From Olleya sediminilitoris (GTDB lineage: Bacteria > Bacteroidota > Bacteroidia > Flavobacteriales > Flavobacteriaceae), in NCBI RefSeq assembly GCF_016785945.1, contig NZ_JAEMEF010000013.1, forward strand, positions 33,449 through 97,448: DNA of 64,000 nt. The letters run 5' to 3'. This document shows, in pieces, positions 50,798 through 59,842 of this stretch. Made by a program: the position numbers and the translations under genes. Positions within the stretch are counted from its first letter, which is position 1; each line of letters opens with the position of its first letter. Under the pieces are notes generated by a model, which searched no databases, was not told the DNA's origin, and saw only the letters and a program-made list of their open reading frames with translations.

Positions 50798-52636
50798 ATG
50801 GCTGAAAAAGCAAAACAAGCAGAAGTTGAAGCTCAAGCAGCAGCAACAGCAAAACAAGACGCTCCAGTAATATCTGAAGCACAAGCAAACCCTGAAAAAT
50901 TCTTAGCTGAGTTTAACTGGCACAACTACCAAGAAGGTATTGATGAGGTTGAAGATTCTCAATTAAAAGAATTTGAAAAATTAGTATCAGAAAATTTCGT
51001 AGACACTTTAGATGATGAAGTTGTAGAAGGAGAAGTAATTCATATTACAGATCGTGATGCAATCATTGACATCAATGCAAAATCTGAAGGTGTAATTTCA
51101 TTAAACGAATTTAGATACAATCCAGACTTAAAAGTAGGAGACAAAGTTGAGGTATTAATTGATGTACGTGAAGACGCAACAGGACAATTAGTATTATCTC
51201 ACAGAAAAGCTCGTGTAATTAAGGCTTGGGACAGAGTAATCAAAGCTAACGAAACTGGAGAAATCGTAAACGGTTTTGTAAAGTGTCGTACTAAAGGTGG
51301 TATGATTGTAGATGTATTTGGTATTGAAGCTTTCTTACCAGGATCTCAAATCGATGTTAAGCCTATTAGAGATTACGATCAGTACGTAAACAAAACTATG
51401 GAATTTAAAGTGGTGAAAATCAACCACGAATTCAAAAACGTAGTAGTATCTCATAAAGCTTTAATTGAAGCTGATATTGAAGAGCAAAAGAAAGAAATTA
51501 TCGGTCAATTAGAAAAAGGTCAAGTACTAGAAGGTGTTGTTAAAAACATTACTTCTTATGGTGTATTTATTGATCTTGGAGGAGTTGATGGATTAGTTCA
51601 CATTACAGATTTATCTTGGTCTCGTATCAACCATCCAAATGAGATTGTTGAGTTAGATCAAAAATTAAATGTTGTAATCTTAGACTTTGATGAAGATAAG
51701 TCTAGAATCCAATTAGGTCTTAAACAATTATCTAAACATCCATGGGATGCATTAGGTGAAACTGTTGCTGTTGGAGATAAAGTAAAAGGTAAAGTTGTTG
51801 TAATCGCTGATTATGGTGCATTTATCGAAGTTGCAGAAGGTGTTGAAGGTTTAGTACACGTGTCAGAAATGTCATGGTCTACTCACTTACGTTCGGCTAA
51901 CGACTTTGTAAAAGTTGGAGACGAAATTGATGCAGTTATCTTAACATTAGACAGAGAAGATCGTAAAATGTCATTAGGTATCAAGCAATTATCTGCAGAT
52001 CCTTGGACAGATATTACAACTAAATACCCAGTAGGTTCTAAGCACACAGGTATTGTACGTAACTTTACAAACTTTGGAGTATTTGTTGAATTAGAAGAAG
52101 GTATTGATGGATTAATTTACATCTCTGACTTATCTTGGACTAAGAAAATCAAACACCCATCTGAGTTCTGTAACGTAGGAGACAAATTAGATGTTGTTGT
52201 ATTAGAGTTAGATGTTGAAGGACGTAAATTATCTTTAGGTCACAAACAAACAACTGAAAACCCTTGGGATAAATACGAAACTGAGTTTGCTTTAGATACA
52301 ACTCACACAGCTGAAATCGCTGATGTTGTAGATAAAGGAGCTACTATTGAATTTAACGAAGATATCGTTGCTTTTGTACCTTCTCGTCACCTTGAAAAAG
52401 AAGACGGTAAGATGTTAAAGAAAGGTGATTCTGCAGAATTCAAGATTATCGAATTTAACAAAGAATTCAAACGTGTTGTTGCTTCTCACACTGCTATATT
52501 CAAAGCAGAAGAAATGGCAAATGTAAAAGCTGCTGCTAAGAAAGCTGCTGCTCAAGCTGAAGAGTCTAAACCTACTTTAGGTGATGCTAACGAAGCTTTA
52601 CAAGCGTTAAAAGATAAAATGGACGGTAAAGCATAA
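50798..52636 (+). CDS. rpsA: 30S ribosomal protein S1
   Basis: 612 residues from the ATG at 50798 (MAEKAKQAEVEAQ); an upstream ATG at 50744 would add 18 residues with no family match. After an Ala/Gln-rich N-terminus of about 40 residues come about six S1 RNA-binding domains with repeated signatures such as GVFIDLGGVDGLVHITDLSW, GAFIEVAEGVEGLVHVSEMS and GVFVELEEGIDGLIYISDLS. It binds mRNA and the 30S subunit to start translation. Terminator downstream. Confidence 0.96.
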   Translation: MAEKAKQAEVEAQAAATAKQDAPVISEAQANPEKFLAEFNWHNYQEGIDEVEDSQLKEFEKLVSENFVDTLDDEVVEGEVIHITDRDAIIDINAKSEGVISLNEFRYNPDLKVGDKVEVLIDVREDATGQLVLSHRKARVIKAWDRVIKANETGEIVNGFVKCRTKGGMIVDVFGIEAFLPGSQIDVKPIRDYDQYVNKTMEFKVVKINHEFKNVVVSHKALIEADIEEQKKEIIGQLEKGQVLEGVVKNITSYGVFIDLGGVDGLVHITDLSWSRINHPNEIVELDQKLNVVILDFDEDKSRIQLGLKQLSKHPWDALGETVAVGDKVKGKVVVIADYGAFIEVAEGVEGLVHVSEMSWSTHLRSANDFVKVGDEIDAVILTLDREDRKMSLGIKQLSADPWTDITTKYPVGSKHTGIVRNFTNFGVFVELEEGIDGLIYISDLSWTKKIKHPSEFCNVGDKLDVVVLELDVEGRKLSLGHKQTTENPWDKYETEFALDTTHTAEIADVVDKGATIEFNEDIVAFVPSRHLEKEDGKMLKKGDSAEFKIIEFNKEFKRVVASHTAIFKAEEMANVKAAAKKAAAQAEESKPTLGDANEALQALKDKMDGKA

Positions 52637-52660
52637 GCTTTAAGTTTATATCTTATATTT

Positions 52661-52691
52661 AAAAAGCCTCTCAGCAATGAGAGGTTTTTTT
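52661..52691 (+). terminator. Terminator after rpsA
   Basis: AAGCCTCTCA-gcaa-TGAGAGGTTTTTTT forms an 8-bp stem followed by seven T. Confidence 0.9.
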
Positions 52692-52855
52692 ATTTTATAT
52701 AACATTTGTAAATTATCCTATTTCAATTTTTAAATTGAAATAATGAATAATAACGATTAAGTCCACAATAACAAGATTAAATGTTAAAGTTTTTTATATT
52801 TAATAGTTTTTTATTTGTAATTACCTTACCTTTAGAATGATAACACAGTGATTAT

Positions 52856-53233
52856 ATGCAAAAAACTACTTTAATTTTTTTATTGCTCTTAATAATATCC
52901 TTTTCAACGATAGGTAGAACTAGCTATTTTATGACAGAAAGTAATACTACTGCTTCTGTCAATTCTAGTATTATTAATACCTCATTGGATAATAACTTAA
53001 GTATCCAAGACCCTAAACTCAATTACTTTGTAAAACAAGATCTTATTAAGATTACTAATAATACAAGTTTTAAACAATATGAAGTATATAATATTTTAGG
53101 AAAAAAAGTGCTCCAAAAAAAGGATCATAAATATATAGAAACTATTAATATTTCTGATTTAGCAAAAGGAGTATATATTCTTAAAATGTCAAATAACAAT
53201 ACCTTTAAAACTTTAAAATTTATAAAACAATAA
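52856..53233 (+). CDS. Very small secreted protein with T9SS type A sorting domain (125 aa)
   Basis: A signal peptide (MQKTTLIFLLLLIISFSTIG) is followed by about 35 low-complexity residues rich in Ser, Thr and Asn, and then directly by a type A T9SS C-terminal sorting domain: YEVYNILGKKVLQKK, ETINISDLAKGVYILKMSNN, TFKTLKFIKQ. There is almost no cargo domain between. It would be exported by the type IX system and either cleaved and released or anchored. It may be a decayed larger substrate or a genuine mini-substrate. Confidence 0.85.
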   Translation: MQKTTLIFLLLLIISFSTIGRTSYFMTESNTTASVNSSIINTSLDNNLSIQDPKLNYFVKQDLIKITNNTSFKQYEVYNILGKKVLQKKDHKYIETINISDLAKGVYILKMSNNNTFKTLKFIKQ

Positions 53234-53261
53234 ACACTATATTTTAATTATTATAATCAAT

Positions 53262-53299
53262 AAAAAAAACAGAAAGTAAATAGCTTTCTGTTTTTTTTA
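53262..53299 (+). terminator. Terminator after the small T9SS substrate gene
   Basis: AAAACAGAAAG-taaatag-CTTTCTGTTTT is a perfect stem followed by T residues. It separates the gene from pyrR. Confidence 0.88.
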
Positions 53300-53329
53300 T
53301 ATAAAAACTTTTAACTATTACTTCAGTAA

Positions 53330-53360
53330 TTGCAAACACTGATTTTTTAGCTTAACTTTG
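53330..53360 (+). promoter_or_regulatory. Promoter of the pyrR-pyrB-rnz unit
   Basis: A TTG at 53330-53332 and TAACTTTG at 53353-53360, 20 bp apart, match the Bacteroidota -33/-7 elements. The pyrR ATG at 53385 is 24 bp downstream, leaving little room for a leader attenuator of the Bacillus type. Confidence 0.6.
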
Positions 53361-53384
53361 TTAACCAAACCCGTTTGGAACACT

Positions 53385-53924
53385 ATGAGTCAAAAAGTGC
53401 TACTTAATGCTACAGAAGTCAATATTATACTACACAGATTGGCTTGTCAGCTCATCGAAAATCATAATGATTTTTCAAATACCGTATTAATTGGTTTGCA
53501 ACCAAGAGGAAAATATTTGGCAAATCGTTTGGCTGGAATGCTTAAAGATGAGTATAAAATCAAGAATTTACAATTAGGTCATTTAGACATTACATTTTAT
53601 CGTGATGATTTTAGAAGAGGTGAAAAAACTTTAGAGGCTAATAGTACAGAAATAAATGTACACGTCGAGGATAAAAAAGTTGTTTTTATAGATGATGTTT
53701 TACACACAGGACGTAGCATACGCGCAGCATTAACAGCAATACAGTCTTTTGGAAGACCAACCGAGATTGAACTACTTACACTAATAGACAGACGTTTTAG
53801 TAGACACTTGCCTATACAACCAAATTATAGAGGACGTCAGGTAGATGCTATAAATAACGAGAAAGTAAAAGTAAATTGGTTAGAAAATGAGGGTGAAGAT
53901 GCAGTTTACTTAATACAAAATTAG
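53385..53924 (+). CDS. pyrR: Uracil phosphoribosyltransferase / pyr regulator PyrR
   Basis: 179 residues from the ATG at 53385 (MSQKVLLNATEVNIILHR); a TTG-started extension at 53358 falls on the promoter box and is rejected. The PRPP-binding loop is VVFIDDVLHTGRSIRAALTAI, and the N-terminal LIGLQPRGKYLANRLA and C-terminal LLTLIDRRFSRHLPIQPNYRG are typical of PyrR. In Bacteroidota the leader RNA target of PyrR attenuation is not evident; the short leader here suggests that its main role may be uracil salvage. First gene of the pyrR-pyrB-110 aa-rnz unit. Confidence 0.9.
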   Translation: MSQKVLLNATEVNIILHRLACQLIENHNDFSNTVLIGLQPRGKYLANRLAGMLKDEYKIKNLQLGHLDITFYRDDFRRGEKTLEANSTEINVHVEDKKVVFIDDVLHTGRSIRAALTAIQSFGRPTEIELLTLIDRRFSRHLPIQPNYRGRQVDAINNEKVKVNWLENEGEDAVYLIQN

Positions 53925-53984
53925 GGTTACATTAAATTAATTGACTAACAGGTAATTAATTTTACCACTAGAATACTAAATACT

Positions 53985-54914
53985 ATGAGCGAGTTAAGTG
54001 TCAATCACTTATTAGGAATTAAATATCTTAACAAACAAGATATTGAGCTTATTTTTAAAACAGCCGATCATTTTAAAGAGGTGATTAATCGTCCGATTAA
54101 AAAAGTACCTTCATTACGTGATATTACAATTGCCAATTTATTTTTTGAAAACTCGACTCGTACCAAATTGTCTTTTGAATTAGCAGAAAAACGTTTATCT
54201 GCTGACGTGATTAATTTTTCAGCATCTCAGTCTTCAGTCAAAAAAGGAGAAACTTTAATAGATACAGTAAATAATATATTATCCATGAAAGTGGATATGG
54301 TAGTCATGCGTCATCCAAATCCAGGAGCAGGTGTGTTTTTATCTAAGCATGTTAACGCAAGTATAATTAATGCAGGTGATGGTGCACATGAGCATCCAAC
54401 CCAAGCCTTATTAGATAGTTATTCAATAAGAGAACGATTAGGGGAAGTTAAAGGAAAAAATGTAGTTATAGTTGGAGATATTTTGCACAGTCGTGTAGCA
54501 TTATCTAATATATACGCATTAAAATTACAAGGTGCTAATGTTATGGTTTGTGGACCAAAGACATTATTACCTAAACATATTGAAAAATTGGGAGTAACGG
54601 TTGAAACCAATTTGAGAAAAGCATTAAATTGGTGTGATGTTGCAAATATGTTACGTGTTCAAAACGAACGTATGGATATTAGTTACTTTCCATCAACCAG
54701 AGAATATACTCAACAATTTGGAGTTAATAAAGCACTTTTAGACAGTCTTGACAAAGAGATTACTATTATGCATCCAGGACCAATTAACAGAGGTGTGGAA
54801 ATTACTAGTGATGTTGCAGACTCAAAACAAGCTATTATATTAGATCAAGTACAAAATGGAGTAGCAGTAAGGATGGCAGTAATCTACTTGTTAGCCTCTA
54901 AAATAAAACAATAA
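53985..54914 (+). CDS. pyrB: Aspartate carbamoyltransferase catalytic chain
   Basis: 309 residues. The carbamoyl-phosphate loop FFENSTRTKLSFELAEKRL, then HPTQALLDSYSIRERLG, VGDILHSRVALSN and MHPGPINRGVEI are all present. It makes N-carbamoylaspartate in pyrimidine synthesis. No pyrI regulatory-chain gene is next to it, consistent with an unregulated class. Lies 60 bp after pyrR and 2 bp before the next gene. Confidence 0.97.
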   Translation: MSELSVNHLLGIKYLNKQDIELIFKTADHFKEVINRPIKKVPSLRDITIANLFFENSTRTKLSFELAEKRLSADVINFSASQSSVKKGETLIDTVNNILSMKVDMVVMRHPNPGAGVFLSKHVNASIINAGDGAHEHPTQALLDSYSIRERLGEVKGKNVVIVGDILHSRVALSNIYALKLQGANVMVCGPKTLLPKHIEKLGVTVETNLRKALNWCDVANMLRVQNERMDISYFPSTREYTQQFGVNKALLDSLDKEITIMHPGPINRGVEITSDVADSKQAIILDQVQNGVAVRMAVIYLLASKIKQ

Positions 54915-54916
54915 TT

Positions 54917-55249
54917 ATGATTATAGATCAAAACGAAAATACGACCATAATTACCCAAGAAAATGCTTCGGTTATAGAATTGGTTAAAAAAATTGAAACG
55001 TTGTACCCAAAATATAAAAACAATAATATTATTGTTAATTTAAACACAGGTACACCAATTTCCTTAGAAAAAATAATAGAATTTTTAAGATTGTCAAATC
55101 AACATCGTTCAGCAAAACATTCATTTGTAATTGTAAACGAAGGTATTGATGTAGATAAAACTCCTGATGAAATTATCATAGTACCAACTTTACAAGAAGC
55201 CTATGATATTATTGAAATGGAAGATATGGAACGTGATTTAGGATTTTAA
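54917..55249 (+). CDS. Small protein paired with ribonuclease Z (STAS-like, 110 aa)
   Basis: A soluble protein without signal peptide. The alternation VIELVKKIETLYPKYKNNNI, IVNLNTGTPISLEKIIEFL and FVIVNEGIDVDKTPDEI then TLQEAYDIIEMEDMERDLGF suggests an alpha/beta fold like STAS/anti-anti-sigma proteins. It lies 2 nt after pyrB and 3 nt before rnz, indicating tight co-expression. This placement suggests a role linked to RNase Z or nucleotide supply; the function is not known to me. Confidence 0.75.
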   Translation: MIIDQNENTTIITQENASVIELVKKIETLYPKYKNNNIIVNLNTGTPISLEKIIEFLRLSNQHRSAKHSFVIVNEGIDVDKTPDEIIIVPTLQEAYDIIEMEDMERDLGF

Positions 55250-55252
55250 ATA

Positions 55253-56158
55253 ATGAAATTAAATATTCTAGGCTGTTACAGTGCAACACCACGTACATTT
55301 ACTAATCCAACTGCTCAAGTTTTAGAAATAAACAATCATATTTTTTTAATTGATTGTGGAGAAGGTACTCAGGTACAATTACGAAAAAATAAAGTTAAGT
55401 TTAACCGTATTAAACACATTTTTATTTCGCATTTACATGGTGATCATTTTTTTGGTTTAGTTGGTCTAATTTCAACTTTTAGATTATTGGGACGTGATAC
55501 AGATTTACATATTTATGCTCCTAAAGGATTAAAAGAAGTAATAACACTTCAGATGAAATTGTCTAATTCATGGACCAATTATAATCTGTATTTTCATGAA
55601 TTAACAAGTAAATCTTCTGAAATTATTTTTGAAGATCAAAAAGTTACTGTCCAAACCATACCATTGGATCATCGCGTATATACTAATGGATTTTTATTTA
55701 AAGAAAAAGAAGGAGAGCGTAAGTTAAACATGAACGCTGTATTAAATAGTAGCATTGATGTATCTTATTATCGTAAATTAAAACAAGGCTTTGACGTAAC
55801 AAATGAAGCTGGTACGTTAATTAAAAATGATGCAGTCACTTTTCCTCCAAATAAGCCTAAAAGCTATGCTTTTTGTAGTGATACAGCTTACAACGAAGCT
55901 ATAGTACCAATTATTGATGAAGTAGATGTATTATATCATGAATCCACATTTTTAGAACAACACGCTAAGTTAGCAGCACCAACAAAACATAGTACAGCTA
56001 AACAAGCTGCAAGTATAGCTAAACAAGCTAATGTTGGGCAATTAATATTAGGACATTATTCTACAAGATATTCGGATTTAAATGTTTTTAAAGAAGAAGC
56101 TCAAACAATATTTGATAACGTTAAGTTAGGTGATGATGGTAAAATATTTGAGTTTTAA
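55253..56158 (+). CDS. rnz: Ribonuclease Z
   Basis: 301 residues of the metallo-beta-lactamase fold. The zinc motif is FISHLHGDHFFGLVG, followed by TIPLDHRVYTNGFLF, CSDTAYNE, LYHESTFLEQHA and LGHYSTRYSD, all typical of the short RNase Z form. It removes 3' trailers from tRNA precursors. Last gene of the pyr unit. Its stop codon overlaps by 4 bp with that of the convergent DUF3784-like gene. Confidence 0.96.
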   Translation: MKLNILGCYSATPRTFTNPTAQVLEINNHIFLIDCGEGTQVQLRKNKVKFNRIKHIFISHLHGDHFFGLVGLISTFRLLGRDTDLHIYAPKGLKEVITLQMKLSNSWTNYNLYFHELTSKSSEIIFEDQKVTVQTIPLDHRVYTNGFLFKEKEGERKLNMNAVLNSSIDVSYYRKLKQGFDVTNEAGTLIKNDAVTFPPNKPKSYAFCSDTAYNEAIVPIIDEVDVLYHESTFLEQHAKLAAPTKHSTAKQAASIAKQANVGQLILGHYSTRYSDLNVFKEEAQTIFDNVKLGDDGKIFEF

Positions 56159-56463
56159 AGTTTAAAACGCTTATTAACCATTATCAAACCAACAATAATA
56201 ACCAAAACAATAATTATTGTATTACAATACATAATTGTACTATCTCTAATTAAACACATTGTTAATATTGCATAATTAATAATACAAAAGACACCTAAAC
56301 CTATAAGCAAACGTTTTAAAAAGTTGGATAAACTAACAATATCAATCTTAGCTTTTTTGTCTTTTGGTAATGTGTTATAACCAGCAATTAATTCAGGATA
56401 TTTTTTAACTAAATAACCAGTAATAATTAAAATTAAACTAAGTAGTATTTGTGAATAAACCAT
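56155..56463 (-). CDS. DUF3784-like small membrane protein
   Basis: 102 residues with three hydrophobic segments (about 4-20, 50-68, 78-96). The loop KKYPELIAGYNTLPKDKKAK is the signature stretch of DUF3784 proteins. Function unknown. Convergent with rnz and divergent from pdxH. Confidence 0.8.
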   Translation of the reverse strand: MVYSQILLSLILIITGYLVKKYPELIAGYNTLPKDKKAKIDIVSLSNFLKRLLIGLGVFCIINYAILTMCLIRDSTIMYCNTIIIVLVIIVGLIMVNKRFKL

Positions 56464-56507
56464 ATACTAAAATAGTAAAAATTCTTTTAAATATATAAAT
56501 TACAGTC

Positions 56508-57155
56508 ATGGAAAAAGACTTAAGTAACTATAGAAAATCTTACGAAAAAGGAGAACTACTCCTTAAGGACACTCCAGAAAATCCTTTTGAATTGTTTAGA
56601 ACATGGTTTAATGATGTAGACAAGCATTTTCCAGAAGATGAAACTAACGCAATGACATTATCTACAATAGGAATAGATGGATATCCTAAAAGTAGAGTAG
56701 TGCTGCTTAAAAAGTTTACTTATGAAGGTTTTATCTTTTATACAAATTACGAAAGTGAAAAAGGAAAAGCTATACAACATAATCCTAACGTATGTTTATC
56801 ATTTTTTTGGCATGGAGCAGAAAGACAAATTATTATTAAAGGTAAAGCTACTAAAATAGCAGATAATTTAAGTGATGGATATTTTGAGTCCAGACCACGA
56901 GGTAGCCAACTAGGTGCAATTGCATCCAACCAAAGCAGTATTGTTGAAAACAGAATAGTTTTAGAGCAAAAACTAAAGCAATTAGAAGTAGATTATGAGG
57001 GTAAGACTATAGAAAGACCTGATTTTTGGGGAGGTTTTATTGTTAAGCCTATTTCTATCGAGTTTTGGCAAGGAAGACCTAATAGATTGCATGACAGAAT
57101 CTTATATGATTTAGACGCTCAATTCAATTGGGTTAAAAATCGATTATCGCCATAA
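56508..57155 (+). CDS. pdxH: Pyridoxamine 5'-phosphate oxidase
   Basis: 215 residues, the normal length. NPFELFRTWFNDVDKHFPED, MTLSTIGIDGYPKSRVVLLK, FIFYTNYESEKGKAI, SRPRGSQLGAIASNQSS and the C-terminal FWQGRPNRLHDRILYDLD match the family well. It oxidises pyridoxamine or pyridoxine phosphate to PLP using FMN. Single gene. Confidence 0.97.
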   Translation: MEKDLSNYRKSYEKGELLLKDTPENPFELFRTWFNDVDKHFPEDETNAMTLSTIGIDGYPKSRVVLLKKFTYEGFIFYTNYESEKGKAIQHNPNVCLSFFWHGAERQIIIKGKATKIADNLSDGYFESRPRGSQLGAIASNQSSIVENRIVLEQKLKQLEVDYEGKTIERPDFWGGFIVKPISIEFWQGRPNRLHDRILYDLDAQFNWVKNRLSP

Positions 57156-57313
57156 TTTTTCGGGTAAGATGTAAGTAAAAACATTAAAACATCGATGAAA
57201 TGCATTGAATAACGTTAAAATACATGTTTTTAATCGATTTTAACATTATATTAACAGTTTTATAGGTAGTAGTGTTCTACTTTAGTGATCTCAAACTAAT
57301 AGAACACAACAAA

Positions 57314-57805
57314 ATGAGACGTTTTACTTACCTACTTGCTGTTATTTGTTTTACAATTACATTGTCTTCTTGCTCATCTGATAGTGAAGATCAACCTAAC
57401 CAGGATGTTAATGCATTAGTTATTCCTGAGTCTAAACCAATTGAAATTGAAATTTTGGAGTTAATTAATCAACACAGAATTAGTATTGGTTTAAATAGTT
57501 TAGAGAGTCACCAATTAATTAAAGGTCAGGCGTATTCTCATACAGAATATATGGTTGATGTTAGTGAAGTAAATCATGATAATTTTTTTAGCAGAAAGTC
57601 ATTTTTAGTAGACAATGCTAACGCTATTAAAGTATCAGAAAATGTTGCTTATGGTTTTACAAGTGCTGAGTCAGTAGTTAATGCATGGTTAAATAGTGAA
57701 GGACACAAAGGTAATATTGAAGGAGACTACACAGATTTTGAAATTTCTGCGGAATTAGGTAAAAATAATAAGTGGTATTTTACCAATATATTTATGAAAA
57801 GATAA
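57314..57805 (+). CDS. CAP/SCP-domain lipoprotein
   Basis: From the ATG at 57314 the protein starts MRRFTYLLAVICFTITLSSC, a lipoprotein signal (lipobox LSSC); an upstream start at 57272 would place a polar segment before it. The mature protein has a CAP (SCP/PR-1) domain with EILELINQHRISIGLN, MVDVSEVNHDNF, SENVAYG and AWLNSEGHKGNI, the family's conserved His and Glu positions included. CAP domains of bacteria are extracellular and of unclear biochemical role. Confidence 0.9.
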   Translation: MRRFTYLLAVICFTITLSSCSSDSEDQPNQDVNALVIPESKPIEIEILELINQHRISIGLNSLESHQLIKGQAYSHTEYMVDVSEVNHDNFFSRKSFLVDNANAIKVSENVAYGFTSAESVVNAWLNSEGHKGNIEGDYTDFEISAELGKNNKWYFTNIFMKR

Positions 57806-57825
57806 AATTTATTCAGTATATATTT

Positions 57826-57857
57826 AAAAGCCTTTCCAAATTTGGAAAGGCTTTTTT
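57826..57857. terminator. Bidirectional terminator between the CAP and OmpA genes
   Basis: AAAAGCCTTTCCAAATTTGGAAAGGCTTTTTT: a perfect 14-bp inverted repeat with almost no loop, A and T runs on both sides. Confidence 0.92.
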
Positions 57858-57892
57858 GTTAAGCTATTGATTTGTAATTATTTAAACAGAGG

Positions 57893-59839
57893 TTATTGAT
57901 ACTGATTGGTAATAATAAATTTAGAGCGTCTATTTTCTTCATGTTTTTTATCGGTACATTTCACTCCGTTTTTACACTCATTAAGTATTTGGGATTCGCC
58001 ATAACCTATAGCACTCTGTATTCTGTCTGTTGCAATACCTCTAGAAAATAGATAATCTCTGGTTGATTTTGCACGTCTATCAGATAATTTTAAATTGTAT
58101 TTATCTCTACCGCGACTATCTGTATGAGATTCAACTTTAATAATCATCTTTGGATGTTCTCTCATAACCGCAACAATATTTTCTAATTCATAAGCAGCAT
58201 CAGGTCTAATATTAGACTTGTCGTAATCAAAATAAATTGGATTAATAACTATTTCGTTATCAATAATTAATGGCTTTAAGTATAAATCAATTGTAGGTTT
58301 ATCTTCATTTTTAGGTGAGGTTACAAAATCTTTCATATCAGATTTATAAACTACTCTTTCTCCTAAGATGGTGTAGGTTTTATCACAACCAATTTCTTTA
58401 AATTCATACTTACCATCTTCTTTAGTAAAAAAAGTTTCAATTACTTTACCATTAACATCTAATAATGATACCATTACTTTATTTAATGGCTCTTTAGTAA
58501 GTTCATCATACATAACACCAGACACTAATTGCTTACAATCGTATTTACCAAAACTATATATATCATCTCCTCCTTTTCCACCTTCTCGATTTGAAGAGAA
58601 ATAACCTGTTTGGGTCTCTGAATCAATATAATAACAAAAATCATCAAACGAACTGTTATAAGGTGCACCAAGATTTTTAATATACACTTGTGTTGAATCG
58701 TTTTCTTTAATTTTTAAAATATTAGATTCAAAAATATCTAGTAACCCTAAATTTAAGTTTCCATCACTAGAAAAATATAATGTTGAATCTTTAGCTACGA
58801 ACGGAAATTTTTCATTTCCTTCTGTGTTGATATCAGCTCCTAAATTTACAGGTGTTCCATATGTACCATCTGACTTAATATTAACTTTATATAAATCGGT
58901 TTGTCCAAAACCACCTTCCATGTCTGATACAAAATATAATGTTTTGTTATCAGGACTTAAAGCAGGTGCACCACATGAGTAAGCATCATTATTAAATGGA
59001 AGTTCGACTATATTATCCCAACTATCATCGGATTTACTTGCTTTGTAAATTTTTAAATTGGATGTACCTTCTTTTGAGTATCGACGTTTTTCTTTTTTAT
59101 TAACGTTATTTCTTGTAAAATATATAGTTTGACCATCATTAGTAATTGTTACTAATCCTTCATGATCATCTTTTGTATTTACTGAAGAATTCAATTTTAC
59201 AGGTTCTCCAAAACTTTTTTCTTTATTTTCAACTTTAATTTCAGATTGAAAAATATTTAAAAAAGGTTCATTATTCCATTCATAAAGTTCTTTTTTATTT
59301 GTGATAGAATCTTTTACCCAAGTAGAGTATAAGTACAATGTATTATTGTGTTCATAACCTCCAAAATCGGAATAGGCAGTATTTAACGCAAGGTTTTGAA
59401 TGTCGACATAAACTTTTTCAGTATTCGTCAACTGATTATAATTTTCGATATTAAAATTGTCAATATCTTTAATACGTTTATCTCTCTTATTAGATTCATT
59501 AAATGTTCTTAAATAATCATTTGCTAAATCATATTTTTTTTGACTTCTTAAGGTTTGTACATATTTATATATGTACTCTGAGTTTATTTTTGGATACTTA
59601 TCAATTGCTTTTTTATACCAAAATTCAGCCTTTTCAACTCTACTTGTGTTAAAGTAGCTATCACCAATTCTAGTTAATATATGCTCAGTACTATCTTCTT
59701 TTTTTAAAGCTTCTTTGTAAAGTTCTGCAGCTTTTTCGTAGGCATAATCTCTAAAAAAATTGTCAGCAACTTTTGTTTGTGCAGTAGTAAATTGTACTAA
59801 AAAGAATATAAAAAAATATAAAGTTATTTTTAGTTTCAT
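57893..59839 (-). CDS. OmpA-family protein with TPR-like and PD40-like regions (T9SS partner)
   Basis: 648 residues. A signal peptide (MKLKITLYFFIFFLVQFTTA) is followed by TPR-like helices (about 20-110), a PD40-type beta-propeller region (about 150-420; ALSPDNKTLYFVSDMEGGFG, YFSSNREGGKGGDDI), a carboxypeptidase-regulatory-like domain (SGVMYDELTKEPLNKVMVSL) and a C-terminal OmpA peptidoglycan-binding domain (VESHTDSRGRDKYNLKLSDR then GYGESQI). This architecture is typical of the proteins encoded with PorP/SprF partners in flavobacteria, related to PorE. Last gene of the three-gene operon, 3 nt after PorP/SprF. Confidence 0.9.
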   Translation of the reverse strand: MKLKITLYFFIFFLVQFTTAQTKVADNFFRDYAYEKAAELYKEALKKEDSTEHILTRIGDSYFNTSRVEKAEFWYKKAIDKYPKINSEYIYKYVQTLRSQKKYDLANDYLRTFNESNKRDKRIKDIDNFNIENYNQLTNTEKVYVDIQNLALNTAYSDFGGYEHNNTLYLYSTWVKDSITNKKELYEWNNEPFLNIFQSEIKVENKEKSFGEPVKLNSSVNTKDDHEGLVTITNDGQTIYFTRNNVNKKEKRRYSKEGTSNLKIYKASKSDDSWDNIVELPFNNDAYSCGAPALSPDNKTLYFVSDMEGGFGQTDLYKVNIKSDGTYGTPVNLGADINTEGNEKFPFVAKDSTLYFSSDGNLNLGLLDIFESNILKIKENDSTQVYIKNLGAPYNSSFDDFCYYIDSETQTGYFSSNREGGKGGDDIYSFGKYDCKQLVSGVMYDELTKEPLNKVMVSLLDVNGKVIETFFTKEDGKYEFKEIGCDKTYTILGERVVYKSDMKDFVTSPKNEDKPTIDLYLKPLIIDNEIVINPIYFDYDKSNIRPDAAYELENIVAVMREHPKMIIKVESHTDSRGRDKYNLKLSDRRAKSTRDYLFSRGIATDRIQSAIGYGESQILNECKNGVKCTDKKHEENRRSKFIITNQYQ

Positions 59840-59842
59840 TTT

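Noticed and set aside
50685..50888. Leucine-rich minus-strand protein
   Set aside because: It is the complement of the Ala/Gln-rich start of rpsA and its leader, an artefact of codon composition.
53358..53384. TTG-started longer form of PyrR
   Set aside because: The extra codons lie on the last bases of the -7 promoter element and the nine added residues have no family match.
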